From positions 1 through 32,491 of IMG/VR virus record IMGVR_UViG_3300032246_001121: a DNA stretch of 32,491 nucleotides. One strand, 5' to 3'. This DNA is from a virus. The notes under the pieces were generated by a model. The model had not been told where the DNA came from. It made no database searches and saw only the letters and a program-made list of their open reading frames with translations. Position numbers and translations under genes: made by a program. Each line of letters begins with the position of its first letter. Positions within the stretch are counted from its first letter, which is position 1. This document shows, in pieces, positions 1-6,157 of the stretch.

Positions 1-2
1 CT

Positions 3-329
3 AAGGCTTCGCAAACTTTGTCGGCCAATGTTGGTATTGATGCCACAACTATTACTACAAGTGCCGCGGTTACCGCATCGGCGATTGTTGTTGGTAATGA
101 GTTTATGACTGTTACGGCTGGGTCTGGTACAACTTCTTTAACTGTTGTTCGTGGTACTCCTGATTTAGCAACATGGGGTGTGTTGGGTCTGTCACCGCAC
201 TATCAGGGTGATGCTGTTTATGTGGTTACTAACGCTGGATGTAGTAGCACTTATGCGGTGGGGTCTGCGATAATTGAGGGATACAATGTTTCATCCGTGA
301 CGGATGGTTCGGCAAGGTTAGGATTCTAA
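3..329 (+). CDS. Tail/fibre-type structural protein, 3'-terminal part
   Basis: The reading frame is open to the left edge, so this is the C-terminal part of a longer gene; the first start-like codon inside (TTG at 18) need not be the real start. The roughly 109 visible residues are rich in Thr, Ser, Val, Ala and Gly with alternating beta-strand-like stretches (for example VTAGSGTTSLTVVRG) and end in RLGF. Such low-complexity beta-rich composition is usual for phage fibre or minor tail proteins. The next gene starts immediately after the stop codon, so the two are co-transcribed. No specific family is recognised; the structural role comes from composition and from its place before another fibre-like gene and the lysis cassette. 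Confidence 0.6.
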   Translation, partial: KASQTLSANVGIDATTITTSAAVTASAIVVGNEFMTVTAGSGTTSLTVVRGTPDLATWGVLGLSPHYQGDAVYVVTNAGCSSTYAVGSAIIEGYNVSSVTDGSARLGF

Positions 330-872
330 ATGATTGTTCCGAGTACCCGTATTTTTACGGCTGGCGAAGTTGAAACGGGCGCGTACCTGAATAGTGCTGT
401 AACTAATTTGGGTAACTTTATGTTGGGTAAACCTGTTGCATCTTTGTATACAGTTAATACTCAATCGTTTACGGCCAGCACTACTGCCGCGGTTACATGG
501 GCTACGGGTTCAGGTGGCGTAATTGCTTTGAATCGTGACAATGGTTGGAGTTCGTCTAACGCGACTTACTACACGGCTCAGACTTCAGGTTGGTATTGGA
601 TTACTGGCGGTGCTAGTTGGGCTTCTACCGCGGCAACTTACAAGGGAACATTCTTGCGGCTTAACGGTGCGACTGCTATTCAGGGTTCATCTACTATTAA
701 TGGTTCGGCTTCTACAACTGCTCAAACAAATAGTGTTGCTTTTGTTTATTTGAATAGTGGTGATTACATAGAGTTGATGGGTCGCGCTCAGGGTACGACT
801 ACTGCTCTTGCCGCACCTGCTATCGGTTCAACTGCTACCGCTTTCCTGAATCTTGTGTGGGTTAGTTTGTAA
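330..872 (+). CDS. Putative fibre/receptor-binding protein with C1q/TNF-like jelly-roll C-terminus
   Basis: This 180-aa protein starts directly after the preceding stop. The first ~40 residues (IFTAGEVETGAYLNSAVTNLG) look like the short attachment segment found in phage minor tail proteins. From about residue 40 to the end the beta-strand pattern is that of a C1q-like jelly roll: a TAQTSGWYWITGGASW block, then FLRLNGATAIQGSS, an AFVYLNSGDYIELMG block and a final AFLNLVWVSL strand. Such heads form trimers at the tips of phage fibres. The stop codon overlaps the start of the next gene by one base (TAATG). The fold is inferred from sequence pattern only; receptor binding is an inference from position. 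Confidence 0.6.
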   Translation: MIVPSTRIFTAGEVETGAYLNSAVTNLGNFMLGKPVASLYTVNTQSFTASTTAAVTWATGSGGVIALNRDNGWSSSNATYYTAQTSGWYWITGGASWASTAATYKGTFLRLNGATAIQGSSTINGSASTTAQTNSVAFVYLNSGDYIELMGRAQGTTTALAAPAIGSTATAFLNLVWVSL

Positions 873-1183
873 TGTTAAATCTTGGTGATGTTGCTAGTGT
901 GATGCAGATTGTTTCTGTTGTCGTGCCGTGTGGATTTGCTGTGTATGGTGTGTGGCGCAAGATTGATAAACGCGAATCTAAATTAGAGTTTGATTTGATT
1001 CGTGTGAGTGACAAGTTAGATTTTATAGTGCGACAGTTTGGCAACAATGGTGGCGGCCTACGGCAAGCGGTGAATGAATTAACTGAAAAAATTTGCCACA
1101 TTGAGGATAGGCAAATTGAAATAGGGGATAAGGTTGCTCGTCTTGATGGGAAGTTTGAACAGCACATTGTAGAGAATGATTGA
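872..1183 (+). CDS. Membrane-anchored coiled-coil protein of the lysis cassette
   Basis: The 103-aa protein has an N-terminal hydrophobic segment (about residues 8-28, ASVMQIVSVVVPCGFAVYGV) followed by a charged heptad-rich region (about 30-100) typical of a coiled coil, with a GNNGGG break near residue 57. One membrane helix plus a coiled coil just before an endolysin is a frequent arrangement in actinophage lysis cassettes, where such proteins are proposed holin partners or spanin-like factors. The gene overlaps its upstream neighbour by one base, and its stop region overlaps the possible TTG start of a tiny membrane ORF. The precise role is not shown by the sequence. Confidence 0.65.
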   Translation: MLNLGDVASVMQIVSVVVPCGFAVYGVWRKIDKRESKLEFDLIRVSDKLDFIVRQFGNNGGGLRQAVNELTEKICHIEDRQIEIGDKVARLDGKFEQHIVEND

Positions 1184-1263
1184 CGGTGTGGGTTACAATA
1201 TTGCTTCTAGCAATTTGTTTGCTGGGTTTGTTTTGGGATGCGTTCCACGATAGTAGGGATTAG
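1180..1263 (+). CDS. 27-aa single-pass membrane microprotein in the lysis cassette
   Basis: A short ORF fills the gap between the coiled-coil membrane protein and the endolysin. Reading from TTG at 1180 (overlapping the previous stop as TTGA) or GTG at 1186, it encodes VTILLLAICLLGLFW followed by DAFHDSRD and a stop at 1261-1263. That is one clean transmembrane helix with a charged C-terminal tail. The endolysin ATG follows two bases after the stop. Tight packing on both sides and position in the lysis cassette support a real gene, perhaps a small holin, antiholin or pinholin-like protein. Start codon and function are uncertain. Confidence 0.55.
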   Translation: MTVWVTILLLAICLLGLFWDAFHDSRD

Positions 1264-1265
1264 TT

Positions 1266-1682
1266 ATGTCGTTAAGTAGATTCACAGGATTACAGGCTTA
1301 CGGCCACATGAAACATTTAATGATAAATCATGTCAGCGGTGTGCAGGGTCATTGCCACGCTACTTGTCAGAACGCATGGGGGCTTCCTGTTAAGTATGCG
1401 AGTGCGTTAGATGCTTGGAATCATATCCCAGCAAAACATCGTCACACGGATTTGAGTAAAGCCCCGATTGGTGCGCCTATCTTTTTTGATGGCGGTCAAT
1501 ACGGTCATGTTGTTTTGCAGTCGGGCAAAAAGGGAATCGTGATTGGTACGGATGCTCCAACAAATAACTATGTTGGTGAAGTTCCTTTGACTTGGTTTGC
1601 TACTCATTGGGGTAAGAAAGTTTTGGGATGGGCATCAATGTATAACGATGTTCAATTACAACTAAAGGATATGCCAAAATAA
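1266..1682 (+). CDS. Endolysin, CHAP/NlpC-P60-like peptidase
   Basis: The 138-aa protein looks like a single-domain cysteine peptidase that cuts peptidoglycan peptides at lysis. A Cys pair lies near the start (GHCHATCQNAWG; C30 and C34) and is followed by a helix, and about 47 residues later comes the pattern PIGAPIFFDGGQYGHVVLQS with H81, matching the usual CHAP order of nucleophilic Cys (probably C34) then His in a Gly-His-Val strand. There is no signal peptide and no separate wall-binding domain, so it is compact for an endolysin and would depend on a holin. The stop overlaps the holin start by one base (TAATG). Confidence 0.72.
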   Translation: MSLSRFTGLQAYGHMKHLMINHVSGVQGHCHATCQNAWGLPVKYASALDAWNHIPAKHRHTDLSKAPIGAPIFFDGGQYGHVVLQSGKKGIVIGTDAPTNNYVGEVPLTWFATHWGKKVLGWASMYNDVQLQLKDMPK

Positions 1683-1921
1683 TGACTAAGAAAAAAGCAT
1701 TAGGACTTTTACAGCATTACGCTTATGCGGCTGTGTCGGGTGTTGTTGCCGCGTATGTCGCTGGATATCACACTCCTAAAGATTTAGTAATTGCTGTTGT
1801 GGCGGCGATTGTTGCGCCTGTATTGGTTGCGCTTGACCCTACGAATTCTCTTGCTGGGATTCATTCTGCACCTGAGATTGTTCAGATTGGTGCGGATGCT
1901 GGGTTGCATAACAAACACTAG
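1682..1921 (+). CDS. Holin, two transmembrane helices
   Basis: The 79-aa protein has a Lys-rich N-terminus (MTKKKALGLLQ), a first hydrophobic helix (about residues 13-29), a short polar turn (HTPKD), a second hydrophobic helix (about 34-52, VIAVVAAIVAPVLVALD) and a polar C-terminal tail. Size, two helices and place directly after the endolysin are those of a class II-type phage holin, which forms the membrane lesion that releases the endolysin. Its ATG overlaps the endolysin stop by one base, so the genes are translationally coupled. Assignment rests on topology and context. Confidence 0.7.
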   Translation: MTKKKALGLLQHYAYAAVSGVVAAYVAGYHTPKDLVIAVVAAIVAPVLVALDPTNSLAGIHSAPEIVQIGADAGLHNKH

Positions 1922-1928
1922 ATTGCTT

Positions 1929-1945
1929 TCACGCAACTAGCGTGA
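1929..1945 (+). other. Small hairpin after the holin gene
   Basis: TCACGC and GCGTGA form a perfect 6-bp stem around the loop AACTA, just after the holin stop. No U-run follows, so it may be a weak terminator, an mRNA 3' stabiliser or chance. It lies in the 37-base gap before the HTH gene. Confidence 0.35.
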
Positions 1946-1958
1946 TTGGATTTATGTT

Positions 1959-2147
1959 ATGCCTCCGATTTGTGGTATCGCGAAAGTTCTCTCAGCCATG
2001 TCCGCTGACGATAAGAAAGCGTTGTTTGCGTTACTGGCCGCACCGATTTCTGCTAAGGCTGTGTCGCGTGAATTGCAGTCCGCTAAGTATCAGGTGTCTT
2101 ATCAAACTGTCTATCGCCATCGTGCAGAAACTTGTAGTTGCGAATGA
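1959..2147 (+). CDS. Small helix-turn-helix protein with Cys tail
   Basis: The 62-aa ORF reads with a helical N-terminal half (AMSADDKKALFALLAA) and then ISAKAVSRELQSAKYQVSYQ followed by TVYRHR, which fits a helix-turn-helix: the segment KAVSRELQ is helix 2 and SYQTVYRHR the recognition helix. It ends in CSCE. Small proteins with a TVxRHRxxxCxC ending are common in actinophages, without known function. The stop overlaps the start of the phosphoesterase gene as ATGA, which decides this frame over the overlapping longer frame starting at 1942. It is probably a DNA-binding regulator; no target is known. Confidence 0.6.
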   Translation: MPPICGIAKVLSAMSADDKKALFALLAAPISAKAVSRELQSAKYQVSYQTVYRHRAETCSCE

Positions 2148-3337
2148 GTGAATTTAGCGAACGAGTTGAACGGCTATTGGATTCGGTTGAGGGCGGTGGT
2201 CTTGATACGAGTGTGCCGATTGTTAAGGGTTCAGGTTCGCAAGGTTCACCGTGGGTTGCTGGCGTAACTTTTGATGGCCGCGAGGGTGAGATTACAACTA
2301 AGCCTCGCTCTGCTCCTGTCGGTAATTGGGATGAGGAGTTGAAGTCGTGGGGCTTTGACCCTGCTCTGTTTGAAGTTGTTGAGCCGATTCGTTTTAGCAC
2401 TTGGCAGACTTATGATGAGCGTCAGTTGTGGGCGTATAAAGCAACAATCAAATCGCGTTCAGGTTTGAATCGGGATGAGTTGGATTCTCTGACCGCACCT
2501 GTTAAGCGAGATAAGCGTAAGCCTGTTAAACGGCCACAGGGGGAGTATACGCTTGTTCTGCCTCTGGGTGACTGGCAGATAGGCAAGAGCGATGGTGACG
2601 GTCTGCGTGGCTCTGTGGCTCGTATAGAGGCATCCTTTGATTCGGTGCTGGATAGGGTCGCTTTGTTGAGGAAGTCTGGATACAACATCGGCGGTCTTTT
2701 AGTTTGTTCGCTCGGTGATTTGGGTGAGGGCTGTGACGGATTTTATGCTCAACAAACTTTCAATGTGGAGTTGGATAGGCGCGACCAAAACAAAGTTGTT
2801 CGCAGGTTGGCTCGTAATGCTTTGATGAAACTTGCCCCAGAGTTTGACCGCGTAACTGTCGCGGCTGTCGCTGGCAATCATGGTGAGAATCGTAGAGGCG
2901 GAAAATCGTTCACCTCAAATAACGACAATGACGATGTTGCGATTTGGGAATCCGTTGCTGAAACGCTGAGTGTGAATCCTGATTTGTATGGTCACATAAA
3001 TTGGTTGATTCCTCGCGGTGAGTTATCGGTTTCGGTTCAGGTTGGTTCGCAAGTTTTGGGATTGGCTCATGGGCATCAGGCGCGTGGCGGTGATGTTGGT
3101 AAGTGGTGGGCTGGTCAAACTCTTGCAGGTTTGAATACGGCTAGTGCGAGCATGATGTTGTACGGCCATTGGCATCATTTCAAAATGATTGAAGTTGCAA
3201 AAAATAAATGGACTCTCGGTATCCCTGCTCAGGATGGCGGCTCGGATTGGTTCAGCGAAACTAACAGCAACTCATCTACTGGTCAGGTTTCGTTTTTGTT
3301 GTCTGATTCGGGTTGGACTGAGTTAGCAATTTTGTAA
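2144..3337 (+). CDS. Calcineurin-like metallophosphoesterase
   Basis: The 397-aa protein carries all signature motifs of the metallophosphoesterase superfamily: DWQ (D143, Q145), GD (G191-D192), GNH (244-246), His in AHGH (309-311) and GHWH (341-344). These residues bind two metal ions and hydrolyse phosphodiester or phosphomonoester bonds; the Mre11-like DNA nucleases belong here. Residues 1-130 form an extra N-terminal region with a basic linker (KRDKRKPVKRPQ). ATG at 2144 is chosen because it overlaps the HTH stop as ATGA. Related phosphoesterases in actinophages are often annotated as Mre11-like, but the substrate cannot be read here. It is the last gene before a strong terminator. Confidence 0.85.
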   Translation: MSEFSERVERLLDSVEGGGLDTSVPIVKGSGSQGSPWVAGVTFDGREGEITTKPRSAPVGNWDEELKSWGFDPALFEVVEPIRFSTWQTYDERQLWAYKATIKSRSGLNRDELDSLTAPVKRDKRKPVKRPQGEYTLVLPLGDWQIGKSDGDGLRGSVARIEASFDSVLDRVALLRKSGYNIGGLLVCSLGDLGEGCDGFYAQQTFNVELDRRDQNKVVRRLARNALMKLAPEFDRVTVAAVAGNHGENRRGGKSFTSNNDNDDVAIWESVAETLSVNPDLYGHINWLIPRGELSVSVQVGSQVLGLAHGHQARGGDVGKWWAGQTLAGLNTASASMMLYGHWHHFKMIEVAKNKWTLGIPAQDGGSDWFSETNSNSSTGQVSFLLSDSGWTELAIL

Positions 3338-3340
3338 ATG

Positions 3341-3380
3341 TTAAAGCCCCTGAGTCGGGGAAGTGACTCAGGGGCTTTAA
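3341..3380. terminator. Bidirectional terminator between convergent operons
   Basis: TTAAAGCCCCTGAGTC pairs perfectly with GACTCAGGGGCTTTAA (16 bp) around the 8-nt loop GGGGAAGT. A-rich and T-rich arm ends give a U-run on either strand. It sits 3 bases after the phosphoesterase stop and 10 bases beyond the end of the convergent leftward gene, so it should terminate both. Confidence 0.88.
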
Positions 3381-3390
3381 GTTTGTTTGA

Positions 3391-3792
3391 TTAAATCACA
3401 CCGCCCTTGTCGCAGTTTGGGCAAGTGTATGAGCGACTAGCGCAAACTTCGTTGCAACATTCACAAAATTCTTTTGTAGTTATGCCAACTAATTCGGCCT
3501 TAGTGTTTGCGCTGATTGTTGTGTCATGCAGGTTACAGATTGCAGACCATTTGCCGTCTGTATCATCTAGCCCTAAATCAACTGACTTACCAATTTCAAT
3601 TTCTACTTTCGCTAATTTGGCTATACATCTTGTGCAAGCAAAATCATCTGCGTAATGTGCCTGTGTTTCTGAACCAATAAAACGAGAGTTGCAGGTTGCT
3701 GTTGTTCCATCATGTGAAAGATGCACAAGGTTTGTTTTGTAATCGTGCATTAGTTTGAAACCTAGTGCGACTGCTTTAACTTTTGCGTTCAT
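3391..3792 (-). CDS. Cys-rich putative zinc-binding early protein
   Basis: The 133-aa protein has several metal-ligand pairs: CTRC near residue 54, the segment KWSAICNLHDTTISANTKAE, a CECCNEVC cluster and a final CPNC. The block W-x2-ICxxH followed by a helix and an FCxxC pair resembles a small zinc-finger-like unit common in actinophage proteins of unknown role. Start ATG at 3792 has AGGAG 11 bases upstream and its own promoter cassette. It is the most downstream gene on the leftward strand and ends at the shared terminator. It is transcribed from a separate promoter and is not coupled to the upstream gene (gap of 90 bases). Confidence 0.7.
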   Translation of the reverse strand: MNAKVKAVALGFKLMHDYKTNLVHLSHDGTTATCNSRFIGSETQAHYADDFACTRCIAKLAKVEIEIGKSVDLGLDDTDGKWSAICNLHDTTISANTKAELVGITTKEFCECCNEVCASRSYTCPNCDKGGVI

Positions 3793-3812
3793 TGCTCTTG
3801 CTCCTTTTTTCT

Positions 3813-3905
3813 GCCCCCTCTGGGCTATGCCTCAATCATACGAGCAAAAGAAACAAACGCGCAACTCTTTTACAAAACTTTTTTATTCCCCTTTATTTGC
3901 AAGGG
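3813..3905 (-). promoter_or_regulatory. Early promoter cassette, copy A (leftward)
   Basis: Read leftward: dyad CCCTTGCAAATAAAGGGG (3905-3888), an A-rich stretch, -35 TTGCGC (3864-3859), an 18-bp spacer, -10 TATGAT (3840-3835), then at about +4 the mini-hairpin GCCC-AGAGG-GGGC (3825-3813), followed by an AAGGAG ribosome-binding site. The dyad overlaps the 3' end of the DUF6378-like gene. The same order of elements occurs at five other places in the window. Confidence 0.75.
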
Positions 3906-4215
3906 ATTCCGAGCGTGTCGCACATTCCCCAGCCCCAGCAAAATAGGCCGCTCCGTCTATGAAATGGTCTAAATCTTTACTCGCCGCTGTCCTCGCTAAC
4001 TTAACGCCAGCCATGCACAATGCAACCTGATACGCCTCAACTTCAACTCCAAGAATCACAGACCAGATTCGTGCGATGTTCGTGTGATTAGTTACGAAGT
4101 CACCTGCCTTACGATTGCGGTCACCATAAGTAAGTAACTTCGCGGTGTCTAAAATTTCACCGCGATTCATGCTGTTGAGTTGTAGTGCTAAATCTAGATT
4201 GCTCATGTTGCTCAT
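3883..4215 (-). CDS. DUF6378-like phage protein
   Basis: The 110-aa protein shows the pattern of DUF6378: an N-terminal RGEILDTAKLLTYGDRNRKAGD segment (split here as RGEILDTAKLL / TYGDRNRKAGD), then NIARIWSVILGVEV, then VALCMAGVKLARTA, then HFIDGAAYFAGAGEC. This all-helical domain is widespread in phages and has no established function; its acidic-histidine pattern has led others to compare it with nucleotide-binding or MazG-like folds, which I cannot confirm. The start overlaps the stop of the upstream gene (ATGA); a second in-frame ATG lies 9 bases later. Confidence 0.72.
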   Translation of the reverse strand: MSNMSNLDLALQLNSMNRGEILDTAKLLTYGDRNRKAGDFVTNHTNIARIWSVILGVEVEAYQVALCMAGVKLARTAASKDLDHFIDGAAYFAGAGECATRSESLANKGE

Positions 4216-4400
4216 TGCTCATCGCCAATCAGTTGAATTGTTTTGCACGGATACTCGGTAAAACATTCGGCACAATATCCGATGTAACTTAATGGCTGAT
4301 GTATCTCGCGAATCTTGTTCAGCGTTATACGCGAGGCCGCCAACAATTTGATTGCTGATTCAATCGCATCGCTATCAGTTTTACTCCACGGTTTCAGCAT
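4212..4400 (-). CDS. Small CxxC...YPC-type protein
   Basis: The 62-aa protein has a helical N-terminal half, then the pattern IREIHQP, CAEC and YPCKTIQL. His plus three Cys (IHQP...CxxC...PC) is a recurring motif of small actinobacterial and actinophage proteins and probably binds one zinc ion. It overlaps the start of its downstream neighbour by four bases and its own start lies inside the end of the 4381-4551 gene. Function unknown. Confidence 0.62.
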   Translation of the reverse strand: MLKPWSKTDSDAIESAIKLLAASRITLNKIREIHQPLSYIGYCAECFTEYPCKTIQLIGDEQ

Positions 4401-4551
4401 TGATTACCCTTTCGTATTCAATCAACTTCGCTCGTTTTTTGATTGAGCGTTTATGTCCTGTCAGTTTTACTTTCACAGGATTGCCATCGGCATCAGTTAG
4501 CCACAACTCGGCCAACACAACCACATTGTTTTTCTTTCGTTTCTTACTCAT
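4381..4551 (-). CDS. Basic 56-aa protein
   Basis: The ORF starts with ATG at 4551, overlapping the upstream stop as ATGA, and ends with TAA at 4383-4381, 20 bases inside the next gene. The product begins MSKKRKKNNVVVLAELW and continues with LTDADGNPVKVKLTGHKRSI; it is very basic with a short predicted beta region and a Lys/Arg-rich C-terminal half. The exact start/stop coupling on the upstream side and the absence of any other gene in this stretch support it. Nucleic-acid binding is possible from charge alone; no family recognised. Confidence 0.65.
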   Translation of the reverse strand: MSKKRKKNNVVVLAELWLTDADGNPVKVKLTGHKRSIKKRAKLIEYERVINAETVE

Positions 4552-4736
4552 AGCCGCTCACTTTTCATCCACATAAATACTTCAGGATAGTCTAACGCCA
4601 TTTGGTTATAGATTGGTGTGCTGGCATCGGTGACCTCATCAAACTGGTCAGCGGTCTTGTAGCCCTTTGTGTGACCTAGTAGGTATGAAATGAATCCGAT
4701 TACTGGAATTGAAATGATTAGGATTGCGTTAAGCAT
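4548..4736 (-). CDS. Small single-pass membrane protein
   Basis: The 62-aa protein starts with the hydrophobic segment MLNAILIISIPVIGFISYLL (residues 1-20), then GHTKGYKTADQFDE and an acidic/aromatic C-terminal part (YPEVFMWMKSERL). One membrane helix with a cytoplasmic or external tail. I chose ATG at 4736 rather than the in-frame start at 4799 because GAAAGGAAAAG lies just upstream and because the longer version would run deep into the WhiB gene. The start overlaps the WhiB stop by eight bases. Unknown function; a membrane-targeted early protein. Confidence 0.6.
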   Translation of the reverse strand: MLNAILIISIPVIGFISYLLGHTKGYKTADQFDEVTDASTPIYNQMALDYPEVFMWMKSERL

Positions 4737-5085
4737 CTTGCTTTTCCTTTCTTGTTTTTGCCGATTTCTTGGCTCGTAGTTTTCGGTGCGCTTTTGCATC
4801 GTCTGATTGGGATAGAAAGTAGTCTAGGTATTGTGCGGTTAGTGGGATGCCTACGATGCCGCGTTGCTTTCGCATGGTGCGCCGTTGTGCCTCTGTTGTG
4901 CCAGCCCAGATTCCCTCAACCTTTACGGCCAGAGAGTAGTCCAAGCATTTTGTGTATAGCGGACAGGTTGAGCAAATCCCGATTGCGGTTTTTACTGCCG
5001 CGGATTCTTGTTCGCGGCTGTCGGGGAAAAAGAAATCAACTCCGACTTCCGCACAGGCCGCATCGCTAAAGTCTGGCATCTTCAT
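4729..5085 (-). CDS. WhiB-family Fe-S transcription factor (first of two)
   Basis: The 118-aa protein has the WhiB Cys set C11, C38, C41, C47 (C...CxxCxxxxxC), which ligates a [4Fe-4S] cluster, followed by the G(I)W turn EGIWAGTT (58-64) and a basic C-terminal region (RRTMRKQRG and a Lys/Arg-rich tail). WhiB proteins act with the principal sigma factor of Actinobacteria; phage versions can block or redirect host promoters. The start has GAGG seven bases upstream and overlaps the upstream gene stop as ATGA. It sits in the middle of the leftward operon, so it should be made early. A second WhiB lies at 9293 on the other strand. Confidence 0.9.
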   Translation of the reverse strand: MKMPDFSDAACAEVGVDFFFPDSREQESAAVKTAIGICSTCPLYTKCLDYSLAVKVEGIWAGTTEAQRRTMRKQRGIVGIPLTAQYLDYFLSQSDDAKAHRKLRAKKSAKTRKEKQDA

Positions 5086-5315
5086 TTCTTGTCCTCTAAT
5101 CCGTCTGCGTAGCCGCGTGAGTATGCGTCTAGTTGTATGTTGTCGCTCACTAGGTTCATGCCTGATAGAAATCCCTCTATGCGTGTATCAATCAAAGCAT
5201 CGGCGATGAGTTTGAATACAGGGCTGTTCCACGGCAGATTCTCTAGGTGTTCTATGAGTGCATCGTGTGAGCGTTGCGCGTTTTGCGCGGCTTGGTCGTG
5301 AAGTGTTTTTGCCAT
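5082..5315 (-). CDS. Small helical protein of unknown function
   Basis: The 77-aa product (MAKTLHDQAAQNAQRSHDAL...) is mostly helical and ends SRGYADGLEDKK. The start at 5315 is preferred over the in-frame ATG at 5363 because CGAAAGGATAAGACA directly precedes it and because it leaves only a four-base gap after the upstream gene. The stop overlaps the WhiB start (ATGA). The motif IEGFLSGMNL...AYSRGYADGL is reminiscent of small phage proteins with a GxxxG-containing helix, but I recognise no family. Confidence 0.6.
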   Translation of the reverse strand: MAKTLHDQAAQNAQRSHDALIEHLENLPWNSPVFKLIADALIDTRIEGFLSGMNLVSDNIQLDAYSRGYADGLEDKK

Positions 5316-5319
5316 TGTC

Positions 5320-5496
5320 TTATCCTTTCGTTCGTGGGTGTTTGTGAAACTGGTCAATTTCATTTAAGTTTTCAATGAACCATGTAATGAGGCCGTCTTT
5401 GTATTCGTTGCCGATTACCCATAGTGCCTCTGTATCTTTATCGTTTTCTCTGTTGGCCGCTCGTTGTGCGGTTGCTTTTGATGTGTATGTTTTCAT
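5320..5496 (-). CDS. Small early protein, paralogue of the 15810 product
   Basis: The 58-aa protein begins MKTYTSKATAQRAANREN, continues EALWVIGNEYKDGLITWFIE and ends in a basic tail. ATG at 5496 overlaps the upstream stop by one base (TAATG), which decides it over the longer in-frame start at 5523. The pattern of a short strand, a TSKATAQRAANREN-like helix, WVI strand, a turn and a W-F-I strand is shared with the protein encoded at 15810-16016 on the opposite strand. It may be a small alpha-beta domain; function unknown. Confidence 0.62.
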   Translation of the reverse strand: MKTYTSKATAQRAANRENDKDTEALWVIGNEYKDGLITWFIENLNEIDQFHKHPRTKG

Positions 5497-5717
5497 TACG
5501 CATCTACCTTTTTGCAAATCCAATTTGTGTCTGTGATTTCAAGTTGAACCAAGCCGCGAGCAAACAAACTTTTTGCTGTTGCAAGATTCGCGCATGGCAT
5601 ACCTTTTTCAATAACCCAACCTGCGTTTATTTCGCGCAACATATTTAGTTGTTTGTGAGTTAAACCTGCGCGTGTGTAGCGGTGGCCGCCGTTCGCTCCG
5701 TTGTGACGATTTGCCAT
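5496..5717 (-). CDS. Small basic early protein
   Basis: The 73-aa product starts MANRHNGANGGHRYTRAGLT and has a helix (HKQLNMLREINAGW), then CANLATAKSLFARGLVQLEI and a final WICKKVDA. The arrangement helix - helix - strand pair suggests a minimal winged-helix, with AKSLFARGLV as the recognition-like helix, though this is only a pattern impression. Both ends use TAATG junctions with the neighbours, so it is clearly part of the operon. Confidence 0.6.
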   Translation of the reverse strand: MANRHNGANGGHRYTRAGLTHKQLNMLREINAGWVIEKGMPCANLATAKSLFARGLVQLEITDTNWICKKVDA

Positions 5718-5947
5718 TACGCACCGACCAATTCTGCAACAAACTTTTTAGCATCAGACAGTTTTGAAAAAGAACGGCTCTCTGTCATTAAGTCAGAAAC
5801 AAATACTGAGTAACTAACTTCGTTGAAAGAAATGCCGCGCTCGCTCCGACTACTGAAACGGTCAATGCGAATTTCTTTGTTATCAACTTCAGTTACATAA
5901 GCAACGATGTCATTGCTAAAGAAACTGCGTTCGATTGTGTATTTCAT
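5717..5947 (-). CDS. Small early protein, family 1 paralogue (AKKFV type)
   Basis: First gene of the leftward operon; 76 aa, MKYTIERSFFSNDIVAYV at the start and FSKLSDAKKFVAELVGA at the end. ATG at 5947 is chosen because AAAGGCAAGAAA precedes it and because the longer in-frame start at 6010 would run through the promoter and leader hairpin. Three or four beta strands followed by one C-terminal helix match the proteins at 6177 and 10801, with a shared ending F-[SK]-x-[LI]-x-x-AK-[KE]-[FY]. The final codons GGTGCG plus stop TAA form a recurrent junction with the next ATG. Function unknown; first position suggests an immediate-early role. Confidence 0.68.
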   Translation of the reverse strand: MKYTIERSFFSNDIVAYVTEVDNKEIRIDRFSSRSERGISFNEVSYSVFVSDLMTESRSFSKLSDAKKFVAELVGA

Positions 5948-5968
5948 TTTCTTGCCTTTCGTTTGTCC

Positions 5969-6069
5969 GTACCTCTCTGGTACAAAACAAACACTACACG
6001 AATCAAACAAAGATGCAAGTTGATTTGAAAACTTTTTTTAGAAACCTTGAAAACCCTTGCAAATAAAGG
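5969..6069 (-). promoter_or_regulatory. Early promoter cassette, copy B (leftward)
   Basis: Read leftward: dyad CCTTTATTTGCAAGGG (6069-6054, shared with the divergent rightward cassette), an A7 tract near 6040-6033, -35 TTGCAT (6018-6013), probable -10 TAGTGT (5996-5991, 16-bp spacer), then the leader hairpin GTACC-AGAGA-GGTAC (5983-5969) and the AAAGGCAAG site before ATG 5947. The -10 is the least certain part. Confidence 0.7.
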
Positions 6070-6157
6070 CCGACACGCGGTACAAAAAATTAATCATGAA
6101 TAAGTTGCATCTCAATTCAAACTGTGTGTATGCTAGGGGTAACAGGTCAGAGTGACC
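6054..6157 (+). promoter_or_regulatory. Early promoter cassette, copy C (rightward)
   Basis: Dyad CCCTTGCAAATAAAGG (6054-6069), A6 tract near 6083, -35 TTGCAT (6105-6110), 18-bp spacer with TCAATTCAAACTGTG, -10 TATGCT (6129-6134), leader hairpin GGTC-AGAGT-GACC (6145-6157), then AAAAGGAG seven bases before ATG 6177. The dyad is shared with the divergent leftward promoter, so one regulator could control both early operons. Confidence 0.8.

Noticed and set aside
862-1167. Reverse-strand ORF opposite the coiled-coil membrane protein
   Set aside because: Shadow frame: no ribosome-binding site, no promoter, low-complexity Ser/Leu composition, and antisense to a well-coupled gene.
1942-2151. 69-codon + strand frame overlapping the small HTH gene
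   Set aside because: It encodes a Cys/Arg/Leu-rich sequence without pattern, whereas the 1959-2147 frame has an HTH and an ATGA overlap with the next gene.
4752-5209. Two + strand ORFs opposite WhiB
   Set aside because: Antisense to the Cys-motif WhiB gene; no initiation signals and mirror composition.
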